Positions 1 to 8,656 of a stretch of DNA of 30,082 nt are shown in pieces; positions within the stretch are counted from its first letter, which is position 1, and each line of letters begins with the position of its first letter. A model generated the notes under the pieces. It was not told the DNA's origin. It was given only the letters and a program-made list of their open reading frames with translations, and did no database searches. Origin of the DNA: an uncultured Zoogloea sp. (GTDB lineage: Bacteria > Pseudomonadota > Gammaproteobacteria > Burkholderiales > Rhodocyclaceae); contig CALBTT010000114.1 of the NCBI GenBank assembly GCA_937967645.1, positions 1 to 30,082 of the forward strand, written 5' to 3'. The position numbers and the translations under genes were made by a program.

Positions 1-46
1 AGATGGTGATTCGTGACTGGAGTTCAGACGTGTGCTCTTCCGATCT
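1..46 (+). other. Illumina P7-side adapter contamination
   Basis: Bases 13-46 equal the standard Illumina multiplexing read-2 primer, from GTGACTGGAGTTC to its end GCTCTTCCGATCT. Bases 1-4 (AGAT) match the end of the P7 sequence, and bases 5-12 (GGTGATTC) sit exactly where an 8-base index lies. The segment is therefore a library artefact and not genome. It happens to leave an open frame into dnaA, which gives the well-known spurious peptide TGVQTCALPI at the start of a predicted protein. Everything before base 47 should be trimmed. Confidence 0.98.
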
Positions 47-1092
<1,046 letters not shown>

Positions 1093-1115
1093 AACCTTTC
1101 GCACCGAGAATCGCC

Positions 1116-1142
1116 GGGCAGCCCCCCGCACCGGGCCTGCCC
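1116..1142 (+). promoter_or_regulatory. Hairpin in dnaA-dnaN spacer
   Basis: GGGCAG (1116-1121) pairs with CTGCCC (1137-1142). An inner CCC/GGG pairing continues the stem apart from one bulged C. The hairpin is followed by CTTTAAG and not by a true T-run, so it looks more like an mRNA-stabilising or attenuating element than a strong terminator. Confidence 0.35.
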
Positions 1143-1172
1143 CTTTAAGACACGATACGGAGACCTGACTCA

Positions 1173-2279
1173 ATGCTGCTATTCACTGCGCCCCGCGACG
1201 CCCTCCTCGCCCCGCTGCAATCGGTGTCCGGCATCGTCGAAAAACGCCACACCCTGCCGATCCTCTCCAATGTCCTGATCGAGAAGAAGGGCGATTCCCT
1301 GACCCTGCTCGCCACCGACATCGAGATCCAGATCCGCAACAGCACCACCGGCGACCTGGCCAGTGAAGACTTCGCCATCACCGTCGGCGCCCGCAAGCTG
1401 CAGGACATCCTGCGCGCCCTGCCCGACACCGCCGACGTCAGCCTCACCCTCGACGACAAGCGCATCACCCTGAAGGCCGGCAAGAGCCGCTTCCAGCTGC
1501 AGACCCTGCCCGTCGCCGACTACCCGCGCCTGGCACCGCCGGAAGGCGAAGGTCTCCACTTCCGCACCACCCAGAAGGCCTTCAAGAAGCAGCTCGCCCT
1601 GGTCCAGTACGCCATGGCCCAGCAGGACATCCGCTACTACCTCAACGGCCTGCTGCTGGTCGTCGCCGGCGACGCCCTGCGCATGGTGGCCACCGACGGC
1701 CACCGCCTCGCCTACGCCGCGTCCCCGCTGGTGGGCGACTACCCGCGCACCGACGTCATCCTGCCGCGCAAGACCGTCGTCGAACTCGCGCGCCAGCTCG
1801 CCGACTCCGACGAGCCCCTCGAGGTCACCCTGGTCGGCAACCAGATCGTCTTCCGCTTCGGCAGCATCGAGCTCATCTCCAAGCTGATCGACGGCAAGTT
1901 CCCCGACTACGAGCGCGTCATCCCCCAGGGCCACCCCAAGCTGGTCAAGGCCAGCCGCCTGGCCCTGCTGCAGTCGCTGCAGCGCGCCGCCATTCTCACC
2001 AACGAGAAATTCCGCGGCGTCCGCCTGATGCTCTCGGAAGGCAGCCTCAAGCTGGTATCCACCAACGCCGAGCAGGAAGAGGCCCAGGAAGAGCTCGAAG
2101 TCGACTACAGCGGCGACAGCCTGGACATCGGTTTCAACGTCACCTATCTGCTCGACGTCCTCACCAACCTGTCCGCCAACGAGATCGAGATCCGCTTCAA
2201 CGACGGCAACGCCAGCGCACTCTTCGGCCTGGCCGACAACGCCGACTTCAAGTACGTCGTCATGCCGATGAGAATCTGA
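1173..2279 (+). CDS. dnaN: DNA polymerase III sliding clamp (beta subunit)
   Basis: The beta clamp encircles DNA and tethers polymerase III and many repair proteins. The 368-residue product is the usual length for three clamp folds of about 120 residues each. Family signatures include KRHTLPILSNVLI near residue 25, the YYLNGLL and ATDGHRLA segments in domain II, and the C-terminal YVVMPMRI ending that forms part of the hydrophobic peptide-binding cleft. The ATG has a Shine-Dalgarno-like GGAGA at 1159-1163, about nine bases upstream, which decides the start. It lies between dnaA and gyrB, all on the same strand. recF is absent between dnaN and gyrB, as is usual for many betaproteobacteria. Confidence 0.98.
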   Translation: MLLFTAPRDALLAPLQSVSGIVEKRHTLPILSNVLIEKKGDSLTLLATDIEIQIRNSTTGDLASEDFAITVGARKLQDILRALPDTADVSLTLDDKRITLKAGKSRFQLQTLPVADYPRLAPPEGEGLHFRTTQKAFKKQLALVQYAMAQQDIRYYLNGLLLVVAGDALRMVATDGHRLAYAASPLVGDYPRTDVILPRKTVVELARQLADSDEPLEVTLVGNQIVFRFGSIELISKLIDGKFPDYERVIPQGHPKLVKASRLALLQSLQRAAILTNEKFRGVRLMLSEGSLKLVSTNAEQEEAQEELEVDYSGDSLDIGFNVTYLLDVLTNLSANEIEIRFNDGNASALFGLADNADFKYVVMPMRI

Positions 2280-2304
2280 TCCATCGCCTCACCGTCCGAC
2301 TGCG

Positions 2305-2322
2305 CGCCCCCGCCAGGGGGCG
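2305..2322 (+). promoter_or_regulatory. Hairpin in dnaN-gyrB spacer
   Basis: CGCCCCC (2305-2311) and GGGGGCG (2316-2322) form a perfect 7-bp stem with loop GCCA. No T-run follows, so it is not a canonical terminator. It may stabilise dnaN mRNA or modulate readthrough into gyrB. Confidence 0.35.
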
Positions 2323-2353
2323 TCCCCGCTGTACCCGCTGAACCGAGAACGCC

Positions 2354-4828
2354 ATGTCCGATACGCCGCAACAACCCGCCTCCGCCGACAACTACGACGA
2401 ATCCAGCATCCAGCAGCTTGAAGGGCTGGAGGCCGTGCGCAAGCGGCCGGGCATGTACATCGGCGACACCTCCGACGGCACCGGCCTGCACCACATGGTC
2501 TTCGAAGTCGTCGACAACGCCATCGACGAAGCCCTGGCCGGCCACTGTGACGACATCGTCATCACCATCCACGCCGACAACTCCATCTCCGTCACCGATA
2601 ACGGCCGCGGCATCCCGGTCGGCGTCAAGATGGACGACAAGCACGAGCCCCGCCGCTCCGCCGCAGAGATCGTCATGTGCGTGCTGCACGCCGGCGGCAA
2701 GTTCAACCAGAACAGCTACAAGGTCTCCGGCGGCCTGCACGGGGTCGGCGTCTCCTGCGTCAACGCCCTCTCCAAGTGGCTGCGCCTCACCGTGCGCCGC
2801 GACGGCAAGAAGTACGGCATCGAATTCAACCGCGGCCACGCCATCGACCGCCTGATCGAAGTCGTCGACGGCATCGAGACCAGCCCCCTGCGCATCCTCG
2901 GCGACACCAACCGACGCGGCACCGAAGTGCACTACCTGGCCGACGACGAGATCTTCGGCACCGTCGAGTACCACTACGAAATCCTCGCCAAGCGCCTGCG
3001 CGAACTGTCCTTCCTCAACAACGGCGTCAAGATCCGCCTGGTGGACCGCCGCACCGGCAAGGAAGAAGACTTCGCCTTCGCCGGCGGTGTGGCCGGCTTC
3101 GTCGAATACGTGAACCGTGCCAAGTCGGTGCTCCATCCCACCGTCTTCCACGCCAGCGGCGAATCCATCCAGAACGGCGTGCCCATCACCGTCGAAGTCG
3201 CCATGCAATGGAACGACAGCTACGCCGAACAGGTGCTGTGTTTCACCAACAATATCCCCCAGGCCGACGGCGGCACCCACCTCACCGGCCTGCGCACGGC
3301 GATGACCCGCGTCATCAACAAGTACATCGAAGAGAACGAGATCGCCAAGAAGGCCAAGGTGGACATCTCCGGTGACGACATGCGCGAAGGTCTTGCCTGC
3401 GTGCTGTCGGTCAAGATGCCCGACCCCAAGTTCGCCTCCCAGACCAAGATGAAGCTGGTCTCCGGCGAAGCCCGCCCGGCCGTTGAAGAAGTCGTCGCGC
3501 AAAAGCTCGCCGACTTCCTGCTCGAGCGCCCGATCGACGCCAAGACCATCTGCGGCAAGATCGTCGAAGCCTCCCGCGCCCGTGAAGCCGCCCGCAAGGC
3601 CCGCGAGATGACCCGCCGCAAGGGCGTGCTCGACGGCGTCGGCCTGCCCGGCAAGCTCGCCGACTGCCAGGAAAAAGACCCCGCCCTGTGCGAAATCTAC
3701 ATCGTCGAGGGTGACTCCGCCGGCGGCTCCGCCAAGCAGGGCCGCGACCGTAAGTTCCAGGCCATCCTGCCCCTGCGCGGCAAGGTGCTCAACGTCGAAC
3801 GCGCCCGCTTCGACAAGCTCATCAGCTCCGAGCAGATCGCCACCCTCATCACCGCTCTGGGCACCAGCATCGGCACCGAAGACTTCAAGCCCGAAAAGCT
3901 GCGCTACCACCGCATCATTCTCATGACCGACGCGGACGTGGACGGCGCGCACATCCGCACCCTGCTGCTCACCTTCTTCTACCGTCAGATGCGCGAACTC
4001 GTCGAGCGCGGCCACATCTACATCGCCCAGCCGCCGCTCTACAAGATCAAGCACGGCAAGAACGAGATGTACATCAAGGACGACAACGAGCTCAACGCCC
4101 ACCTGCTCAAGCTCGGCCTCGACGGCGCCAGCCTGATCCCCGGTGAAGGTGCCGACGCCATCCAGGGCGACGCCCTCGGCGGCCTGGCCCGCACCTACCT
4201 GCTCGCCGAAGGCGTCATCCGCCGCCTCGCCGACTGGATCGACTCCGACGTCCTGCACGCCCTGCTCGCCAACGACCTGCCCCTCTCCGTCGAAGACGAA
4301 GCCGCCGCCCGCGACTCCGCCCAACGCCTGCAGGCCGCCGTCGGCACCAGCGTCACCATCGAAGCCCGCCGCGACGAAGGCGGCGAAAGCTGGGTCCTCG
4401 ACATCGCCCGCATGCACCACGGCAACCGCAAGCTCACCCAGATCGACGGCGACTTCCTGCGCTCCGGCGACTGGCGCATCATCCGCCAGGCCACCGAGTC
4501 CATCTCCGGCCTCATCCAGCCCGGCGCCCTCATGCGCCGCGGCGAAAAGCAGCAGGCCGTCACCAGCTTCGCCGATGCCATCCGCTGGATGCTCGCCGAC
4601 GTGGAACGCGGCCTCAGCAAGCAGCGCTACAAGGGTCTCGGCGAAATGAACCCCGAGCAGCTCTGGGAAACCACCATGGACCCGGCCGTGCGCCGCCTGC
4701 TCCGCGTACAGATCGACGACGCCATCGCCGCTGACGAGATCTTCACCACCCTGATGGGCGACAACGTGGAACCGCGCCGGGCGTTCATTGAAGAGAACGC
4801 GCTGTATGCGCGGAATCTGGATGTGTGA
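2354..4828 (+). CDS. gyrB: DNA gyrase subunit B
   Basis: GyrB is the ATPase and TOPRIM subunit of gyrase, which introduces negative supercoils together with GyrA. The 824-residue product fits the long proteobacterial form, which carries an extra domain inside the C-terminal part (E. coli has 804). The GHKL ATPase has EVVDNAIDEALAG and DNGRGIPVG near residues 50-85, and GGLHGVGVSCVNALS. The TOPRIM domain has EGDSAGGSAKQGRDR, PLRGKVLNVE and the metal-binding DADVDGAHI. The C-terminus has QRYKGLGEMNPEQLWETTMDP. The ATG at 2354 precedes the conserved QLEGLEAVRKRPGMYIGD motif by the usual distance. The ribosome site is weak (GAGAAC). A strong terminator follows directly, closing the block. Confidence 0.98.
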   Translation: MSDTPQQPASADNYDESSIQQLEGLEAVRKRPGMYIGDTSDGTGLHHMVFEVVDNAIDEALAGHCDDIVITIHADNSISVTDNGRGIPVGVKMDDKHEPRRSAAEIVMCVLHAGGKFNQNSYKVSGGLHGVGVSCVNALSKWLRLTVRRDGKKYGIEFNRGHAIDRLIEVVDGIETSPLRILGDTNRRGTEVHYLADDEIFGTVEYHYEILAKRLRELSFLNNGVKIRLVDRRTGKEEDFAFAGGVAGFVEYVNRAKSVLHPTVFHASGESIQNGVPITVEVAMQWNDSYAEQVLCFTNNIPQADGGTHLTGLRTAMTRVINKYIEENEIAKKAKVDISGDDMREGLACVLSVKMPDPKFASQTKMKLVSGEARPAVEEVVAQKLADFLLERPIDAKTICGKIVEASRAREAARKAREMTRRKGVLDGVGLPGKLADCQEKDPALCEIYIVEGDSAGGSAKQGRDRKFQAILPLRGKVLNVERARFDKLISSEQIATLITALGTSIGTEDFKPEKLRYHRIILMTDADVDGAHIRTLLLTFFYRQMRELVERGHIYIAQPPLYKIKHGKNEMYIKDDNELNAHLLKLGLDGASLIPGEGADAIQGDALGGLARTYLLAEGVIRRLADWIDSDVLHALLANDLPLSVEDEAAARDSAQRLQAAVGTSVTIEARRDEGGESWVLDIARMHHGNRKLTQIDGDFLRSGDWRIIRQATESISGLIQPGALMRRGEKQQAVTSFADAIRWMLADVERGLSKQRYKGLGEMNPEQLWETTMDPAVRRLLRVQIDDAIAADEIFTTLMGDNVEPRRAFIEENALYARNLDV

Positions 4829-4853
4829 TTCAGGTCTCTGAGCACCAGAAATG

Positions 4854-4883
4854 AAAATAGGCTCCAAGCGGAGCCTATTTTTT
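4854..4883 (+). terminator. Rho-independent terminator after gyrB
   Basis: AAAATAGGCTCC (4854-4865) and GGAGCCTATTTT (4870-4881) form a perfect 12-bp stem with loop AAGC, ending in seven T (4877 excluded; run 4878-4883 with neighbouring T). The A-rich left side means it can also act on the minus strand. Its core AGGCTCC-N4-GGAGCCT is shared with the terminator at 8275-8304. Confidence 0.93.
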
Positions 4884-4958
4884 TCTACTCATCCGGGCAA
4901 ACCTGCCCTGCATCTCCTGCCACTACCACCGGACATCGAGTCGAGCCCTGCAAAAATA

Positions 4959-4995
4959 CTAGGAACTGCCCAGATTGTGCCCGGGCAGTTCCTAG
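4959..4995. repeat. Perfect 13-bp inverted repeat
   Basis: CTAGGAACTGCCC (4959-4971) is exactly reverse-complemented at 4983-4995, with an 11-base spacer. There is no T-run on either side, so it is not an ordinary terminator. It could be a repeated extragenic element, a protein-binding operator or a remnant of a mobile-element end. Confidence 0.6.
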
Positions 4996-5165
4996 GCCCG
5001 CTCAACGCGAAGGGCCGCCGTGTTTGTAGTCATCTTTAGTCACTGGCTGACCCCCGCAACTCCTCCGTAACGGCCCGAACTATAAGAGTATTTCGTACAA
5101 AAATCCACGAAATTTACCTTATGGGCAAGCCCCATTCCGGGTATCCATGCAGCCCTCAAAAGGCC

Positions 5166-5200
5166 AAAAAAAAGCCCGGGCCGGTGAAGGCTCGGGCTTA
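5166..5200 (-). terminator. Minus-strand rho-independent terminator
   Basis: AAGCCCGGGCC (5172-5182) pairs with GGCTCGGGCTT (5189-5199) around loop GGTGAA, with 11 pairs of which one is a wobble or mismatch depending on strand. An eight-A run at 5166-5173 becomes a T-run on the minus strand immediately after the stem. It lies about 170 bases beyond the stop of the minus-strand gene ending at 5372 and probably terminates it, or terminates a small RNA encoded in between. Confidence 0.75.
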
Positions 5201-5371
5201 ATCCACACCAAAGGAGGAGGGTGGAGGAGACAGATGCAATTCTAGGCGTCCCGCCCCACGAGCGCGTGCAAAGTTTTCTATTCACCCATAAGCAGACTGA
5301 TTGCCCTGCCGGAGGGAATGCCATACGGATAGTTGAGCTCCACCGGCTCCCCCGTCTGTTCGCCCTGTCGC

Positions 5372-6442
5372 TCACTCACCTCCGCCCAGCCCCACCCGGG
5401 TCGGCAGATCCCAGGCGCCGCCCGGTTCGATCAAGCGGCACATGCCTGTCGTGGTCGAGTGGGTCAGCACGAAGCGCCGGCCATCCCACAGCCATTCGTC
5501 CGACGACCAGCAGTCACCCAGGCCCCGGCCCTTCTGGGTGGCGGTGAGGACGCCGGCCTGGTACTCCGAGCCGCTGGTGGTGACCAGCTCGGGCTGGTAG
5601 GGCGGGGCCTGGTTGACGGTCCAGTAACCATAGCCGACGTTGTAGGCGCCACTCCAGCAGCGGGTGGCCACGAGCAACCGGGTATTGGTGAGGCGGGTGG
5701 CGGTGGGTTCCTCCTGGACGGACGGATCGGGTTCCGTGAGGTCGGGGCAGTAGTCGGTCTCGTCACTCCGGAGGGTGGCCCGCAGAGCCTTGAGCAGAGC
5801 CGGGCCCTGCTGCTTGAGCCAATCCTTGTCACCCGCCCGGGCGGGCGCGAGGGCACCTGCCTTGACGCTGAGACCGGGCAGGCTCGGCAGCACACCGCTC
5901 TCCGGCAGCTTGCCCCGCCGGATGATCGCACCAGGCGTACCCAGGCGGCCCTGGAATTCGTCCATCTTGAGCAGGACGGCGGCTGCGCCGCTGTCGGAGA
6001 GCGCCCAGGTGTGCTTGTTGCGGACGAACTCGAGGCTGCTCTTGCGGGTGAGGGCGGCGAGGAGAGCGTTGACCTGGGCCGCATCCAGACTGCCGAGCAG
6101 GCTGTCCGAGTCGAAGGCCACCGTGCCGTGGGCCTTGCCATTGATCTGCAGGGCCAGCTGGAAACGCCTGGGCAGCTTGTCCACCACCGGGTTGTCCCCA
6201 TAGCGGCCGATCTTCACCTGGCCGGTGACGGGCTGATCCAGCCCGGCCAGGCGGGTGAGCAGCACGGAGACGCTGAGCTCGACGCCGTCTGCGCTGTAGC
6301 CGGCGGCACGGCAGGTACGGGTGTTGTCACAGGCCAGCTCCCAGTCGCCGTGGGAGAAGCGCGTCTGGGGCAGATCGGCGGCCCGCAGGGCCGGCGTGGC
6401 AAGGAGCAGCGGGGCGAACAGGAGCAGGGCTGGGAGGCGCAT
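5372..6442 (-). CDS. DUF1176-family exported protein
   Basis: This looks like a DUF1176 (PF06674) periplasmic protein of unknown function. The 356-residue product begins with a clear Sec signal peptide (MRLPALLLFAPLLLATPALRA, a 21-residue stretch given here only by its ends MRLPALLL and TPALRA), with cleavage predicted before ADLPQ. The family hallmark HGDWELACDNTRTCRAAGY follows at about residues 33-51. Six cysteines are spread as CDNTRTC, DYC, RCW, DCW and GMCRL, which suits disulfides outside the cytoplasm. The start is chosen at the ATG that begins the signal peptide. The frame is open a further 26 codons upstream to 6520, but that stretch is proline-rich and not signal-like. It is a single gene, with the nearest minus-strand neighbour a LysR gene 165 bases upstream. 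Family assignment is from motif memory, and function is unknown. Confidence 0.85.
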   Translation of the reverse strand: MRLPALLLFAPLLLATPALRAADLPQTRFSHGDWELACDNTRTCRAAGYSADGVELSVSVLLTRLAGLDQPVTGQVKIGRYGDNPVVDKLPRRFQLALQINGKAHGTVAFDSDSLLGSLDAAQVNALLAALTRKSSLEFVRNKHTWALSDSGAAAVLLKMDEFQGRLGTPGAIIRRGKLPESGVLPSLPGLSVKAGALAPARAGDKDWLKQQGPALLKALRATLRSDETDYCPDLTEPDPSVQEEPTATRLTNTRLLVATRCWSGAYNVGYGYWTVNQAPPYQPELVTTSGSEYQAGVLTATQKGRGLGDCWSSDEWLWDGRRFVLTHSTTTGMCRLIEPGGAWDLPTRVGLGGGE

Positions 6443-6578
6443 GGGGTTGGGCCAATTAGGCGACGGATGAAGGGTAGGGCGGTCGATCCGGGGGGTCGGC
6501 AACACGGTGGTGGCTGGCATTATGCGGACAGCCGGTTCTGGTTGTGGTCGTGCTTGTGCTCGCGGGGAATGTCTCTGC

Positions 6579-6596
6579 GGGCGGCTGAAGCCGCCC
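6579..6596. repeat. REP-like GC hairpin
   Basis: GGGCGGCT (6579-6586) and AGCCGCCC (6589-6596) are perfect inverted arms. On the minus strand the unit reads GTAGGGGCGGCTTCAGCCGC, which resembles a repeated extragenic palindrome found in many gammaproteobacterial and betaproteobacterial genomes. It lies between the LysR stop and the DUF1176 start. Only one copy is visible in this window. Confidence 0.45.
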
Positions 6597-6607
6597 CTAC
6601 CCGTTTC

Positions 6608-7510
6608 CTACGCATCTTCCGGATCCAGCCGGGCGAACCAGGCCACCAGGAAGTCCAGCAGCGCGCGGAGCACCGGTGGCATCTGGCGGTGGGACTGGAA
6701 GATGGCGTGGATGCCCAGCGCCTTCGCTTCAAAGCCCGGCAACAGGGCCACCAGCCGGCCGGCTTCGATCGGAGCCCTCACCGCATACCAGGGCTGCATC
6801 GAGATGCCCGCGCCGTGCTCGGCCGCCGCCAGCAGCACCTGGGCCTCGTTGGCGCTCAGGTTGCCGCCCACCGGCACGCTGATACGTTCGCCGGCACCGT
6901 CGGAGAACTCCCACAAACTGCGGCCGAAATAGGAGTAGGTCAGGCAGTTGTGGTCAGCCAGGGCCTCGGGCCGCGCGGGGATGCCACGCTCGGCCAGGTA
7001 AGCCGGAGACGCACACACCACCGACGGGCAATCGCCCAGGCGCCGGGCGATCAGATTGGGGTCCAGGTCGTTGGTGATGCGGATGGCCAGATCGATGCGC
7101 TCCTCCACCAGGTTCACCGCGCGGGAGTCGATGCGCAGGTCCACGGCCGCCAGGGGATGGCGGCGCAGGAAGGCGGTCATCGCCGGCGCCAGCACCTCCT
7201 GGGCGAGGGACTGGACGCAAGCCACCCGCAGCAGGCCCCGCACCGCCGAGACATCGTTGGCGGGCAGGGTCGGCATCTCGGCAGCGAAGGCCAGCATGCC
7301 CCGGCAACGTGCCAGCACCTGCTCGCCGGCCGCCGTCAGGCTCAGGCGGCGGGTCGTACGGTGCAGCAGGCGCGCGCCGGCCCACTGCTCCATCTGCGCC
7401 AGGTAGCGCGTCACCATCGCCCGCGACATGTCCAGGGCATCGGCCGCGGCGGCCATGCTGCCCCGTTCGGCGATCTCCACGAACACTTCGGCAGCCCGGA
7501 TACGGTCCAT
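6608..7510 (-). CDS. LysR-family transcriptional regulator
   Basis: This is a 300-residue LysR-type regulator, the typical family length. Residues 1-60 form the winged helix-turn-helix, with RAAEVFVEIAERGSMAAAADALDMSRAMVTRYLAQME followed by GARLLHRTTRRLSLTAAGE (described by these two halves of the motif). Residues 90-290 form the periplasmic-binding-like co-inducer domain. The ATG at 7510 directly precedes the conserved first helix. It is divergent from the NAD(P)-binding oxidoreductase at 7625 across a 114-base spacer, the usual arrangement for a LysR protein that controls its neighbour. The effector is unknown. No strong Shine-Dalgarno is visible. Confidence 0.93.
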   Translation of the reverse strand: MDRIRAAEVFVEIAERGSMAAAADALDMSRAMVTRYLAQMEQWAGARLLHRTTRRLSLTAAGEQVLARCRGMLAFAAEMPTLPANDVSAVRGLLRVACVQSLAQEVLAPAMTAFLRRHPLAAVDLRIDSRAVNLVEERIDLAIRITNDLDPNLIARRLGDCPSVVCASPAYLAERGIPARPEALADHNCLTYSYFGRSLWEFSDGAGERISVPVGGNLSANEAQVLLAAAEHGAGISMQPWYAVRAPIEAGRLVALLPGFEAKALGIHAIFQSHRQMPPVLRALLDFLVAWFARLDPEDA

Positions 7511-7524
7511 ATTCGATCGATCTA

Positions 7525-7541
7525 CGCAACAAACACTTGCG
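7525..7541. promoter_or_regulatory. Possible LysR operator in divergent spacer
   Basis: CGCAA (7525-7529) and TTGCG (7537-7541) form a 17-base dyad just upstream of the LysR start. A T-N11-A pattern characteristic of LysR boxes can be fitted here. A possible promoter for the plus-strand gene is TTTTCC (7553-7558), 16 bases, TACGAT (7575-7580). Both are weak pattern calls. Confidence 0.3.
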
Positions 7542-7624
7542 GATTATGCGGTTTTTCCACCGATACAAGAAACGTACGATAGTCGCCATCCCATCCCGAA
7601 CACCCGCTCATCCAGGAGAGATTC

Positions 7625-8242
7625 ATGACGCACATCGCCATCCTCGGCATCACCGGCCGCGCCGGTTCCCGCATCGCGACCGAGCTGCTGCAGCGCCGCC
7701 ACACCCTCACCGGCATCGCCCGGAACGTCTCCAAGGCTACTGCCCAGCCCGGCCTGACCCTCAAGGCCGCCGACGCCACCGATGCCCAGGCGCTCGCCGA
7801 GCTGCTGCAGGGTCACGACGTGGTGGTCAGCAGCACCCCCTTTGTCGGCGGCATCGACGCCCCCACCCTCATCGCCGCAGCCAGGCAAGCAGGCGTCAAG
7901 CGGGTCGTCGTGGTCGGCGGCGCCGGCAGCCTGGAAGTGGCGCCGGGTGTGGCCCTGATCGACACGCCGGAATTCCCGGCCATCTACAAGGCCGAATCCA
8001 GCGGCGGCCGCGCCTTCCTGCAAGGCCTGCGTGCCGAAACCGAACTCGACTGGACCTTCATCTCCCCCCCTGCCATCTTCGAACCCGGCCCGCGCACCGG
8101 CCGCTTCCGCCTGGGCGGCGATCAGCTCCTGGTGGACGCCGATGGCCAGAGCCACATCTCGATGGAGGACTACGCCATCGCCCTGGCCGACGAGATCGAG
8201 ACGCCGCGGCATCCGCGGGCACGCTTCACCGTGGGGTACTGA
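7625..8242 (+). CDS. NAD(P)-binding SDR-like oxidoreductase (NmrA/YwnB type)
   Basis: This 205-residue protein is a short atypical dehydrogenase/reductase with a Rossmann fold. The N-terminus IAILGITGRAGSRIATELL gives the dinucleotide motif GxTGxxG at residues 8-14. VVSSTPFVGG and RVVVVGGAGSL follow as later strands, and the C-terminal half contains DWTFISPPAIFEPG, as in NAD(P)H-binding proteins such as YwnB. AGGAGAG at 7613-7619 is an excellent ribosome site for the ATG. A symmetrical terminator follows 30 bases after the stop. It is divergent from the LysR gene and is probably its target. The substrate cannot be told from sequence. Confidence 0.88.
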   Translation: MTHIAILGITGRAGSRIATELLQRRHTLTGIARNVSKATAQPGLTLKAADATDAQALAELLQGHDVVVSSTPFVGGIDAPTLIAAARQAGVKRVVVVGGAGSLEVAPGVALIDTPEFPAIYKAESSGGRAFLQGLRAETELDWTFISPPAIFEPGPRTGRFRLGGDQLLVDADGQSHISMEDYAIALADEIETPRHPRARFTVGY

Positions 8243-8274
8243 AGGCAAGGTCCGGGCACGGAAGGCTGCACCAT

Positions 8275-8304
8275 GAAGAAAGGCTCCTCACGGAGCCTTT
8301 CTTC
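8275..8304. terminator. Bidirectional terminator between convergent genes
   Basis: GAAGAAAGGCTCC (8275-8287) and GGAGCCTTTCTTC (8292-8304) form a perfect 13-bp stem with loop TCAC. The T-rich right arm and A-rich left arm allow action on both strands. It separates the plus-strand oxidoreductase from the minus-strand membrane protein gene. Confidence 0.85.
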
Positions 8305-8341
8305 GTACTACAGCGGCTCTGAACGGCCGCATCTTTCTCCC

Positions 8342-8656
8342 TCACCTCAAATACGGCAATACGAAAGGCACGGCGACGATCACGGCGATCACCGCCGTAC
8401 TCCACCAGGACGACCGGAACCCCCGCCCGCCCACGACACCTACACGCAGGAAATACAGGAAGGCCAGGACGGGCGCGATGAAGTACAGGGCCGGGCTGTC
8501 ATCAAGAAAGAGAGGCCGTGGGTCATCAGTCCATAGGACCGAGGCCAGGCCGGTGAGCCAGCAGACCGGCAGGGAAAGCAGGACGATGACCCCCTGGGGG
8601 GTGTCGAACCATTGGCCATGGCGGTACCAGGCGCGGAGCGGGTTGGAATGTTCCAT
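8342..8656 (-). CDS. Small integral membrane protein, unknown function
   Basis: This is a 104-residue product with three hydrophobic segments at about residues 22-42, 55-73 and 86-103, ending PYLR. The start is set at the ATG before EHSNPLRAWYRHGQWFDTP. The frame stays open to 8746, but the extra 30 residues are basic and proline-rich and look non-coding. No family is recognised. It lies between convergent and same-strand neighbours with no clear operon partner, since 217 bases separate it from the aldo/keto reductase stop. The ribosome site is not obvious. The hydrophobic pattern supports a real protein, but the gene call is only fairly sure. Confidence 0.6.
   Translation of the reverse strand: MEHSNPLRAWYRHGQWFDTPQGVIVLLSLPVCWLTGLASVLWTDDPRPLFLDDSPALYFIAPVLAFLYFLRVGVVGGRGFRSSWWSTAVIAVIVAVPFVLPYLR

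Larger units (their letters stand above)
4884..5371. other. Intergenic region, about 490 bp, no convincing gene
   Basis: This spacer is visibly richer in A and T than its flanks. It holds a perfect 13-bp inverted repeat (4959-4995), a 7-bp inverted repeat ATTTCGT-N10-ACGAAAT (5090-5113), and a minus-strand terminator (5166-5200). On the plus strand a very strong Shine-Dalgarno-like AAAGGAGGAGG (5210-5220) is followed by GGAGGAG and an ATG at 5234 that reads only three codons before TAG. Open frames here have no recognisable domains or GC-rich codon pattern. The segment may hold a small RNA, a leader or gene remnants, but this cannot be settled by eye. Confidence 0.6.

Noticed and set aside
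13..46. Apparent DnaA N-terminus beginning at base 13
   Set aside because: The codons are Illumina adapter sequence. The true DnaA N-terminus is not in the window.
2144..4867. 907-codon open frame antisense to gyrB
   Set aside because: It arises from strong GC bias at third codon positions. The product is low-complexity, rich in Gly, Asp, Val and Ala, with no domain, while gyrB on the other strand is certain.
4851..5039. 62-codon frame after gyrB
   Set aside because: It begins inside the gyrB terminator and runs through the 13-bp inverted repeat, with no ribosome site and no domain.
5199..5207. DnaA-box-like TAATCCACA
   Set aside because: It is a single site with one mismatch to TTATCCACA and lies beyond gyrB. 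No cluster of boxes or AT-rich unwinding element supports an origin here.
5040..5375. 111-codon minus-strand frame in the intergenic region
   Set aside because: It reads through the minus-strand terminator hairpin and has no recognisable features.
5333..7582. 749-codon plus-strand open frame across the DUF1176 and LysR genes
   Set aside because: It crosses two real minus-strand genes and their spacer. Its composition is typical of an antisense shadow.
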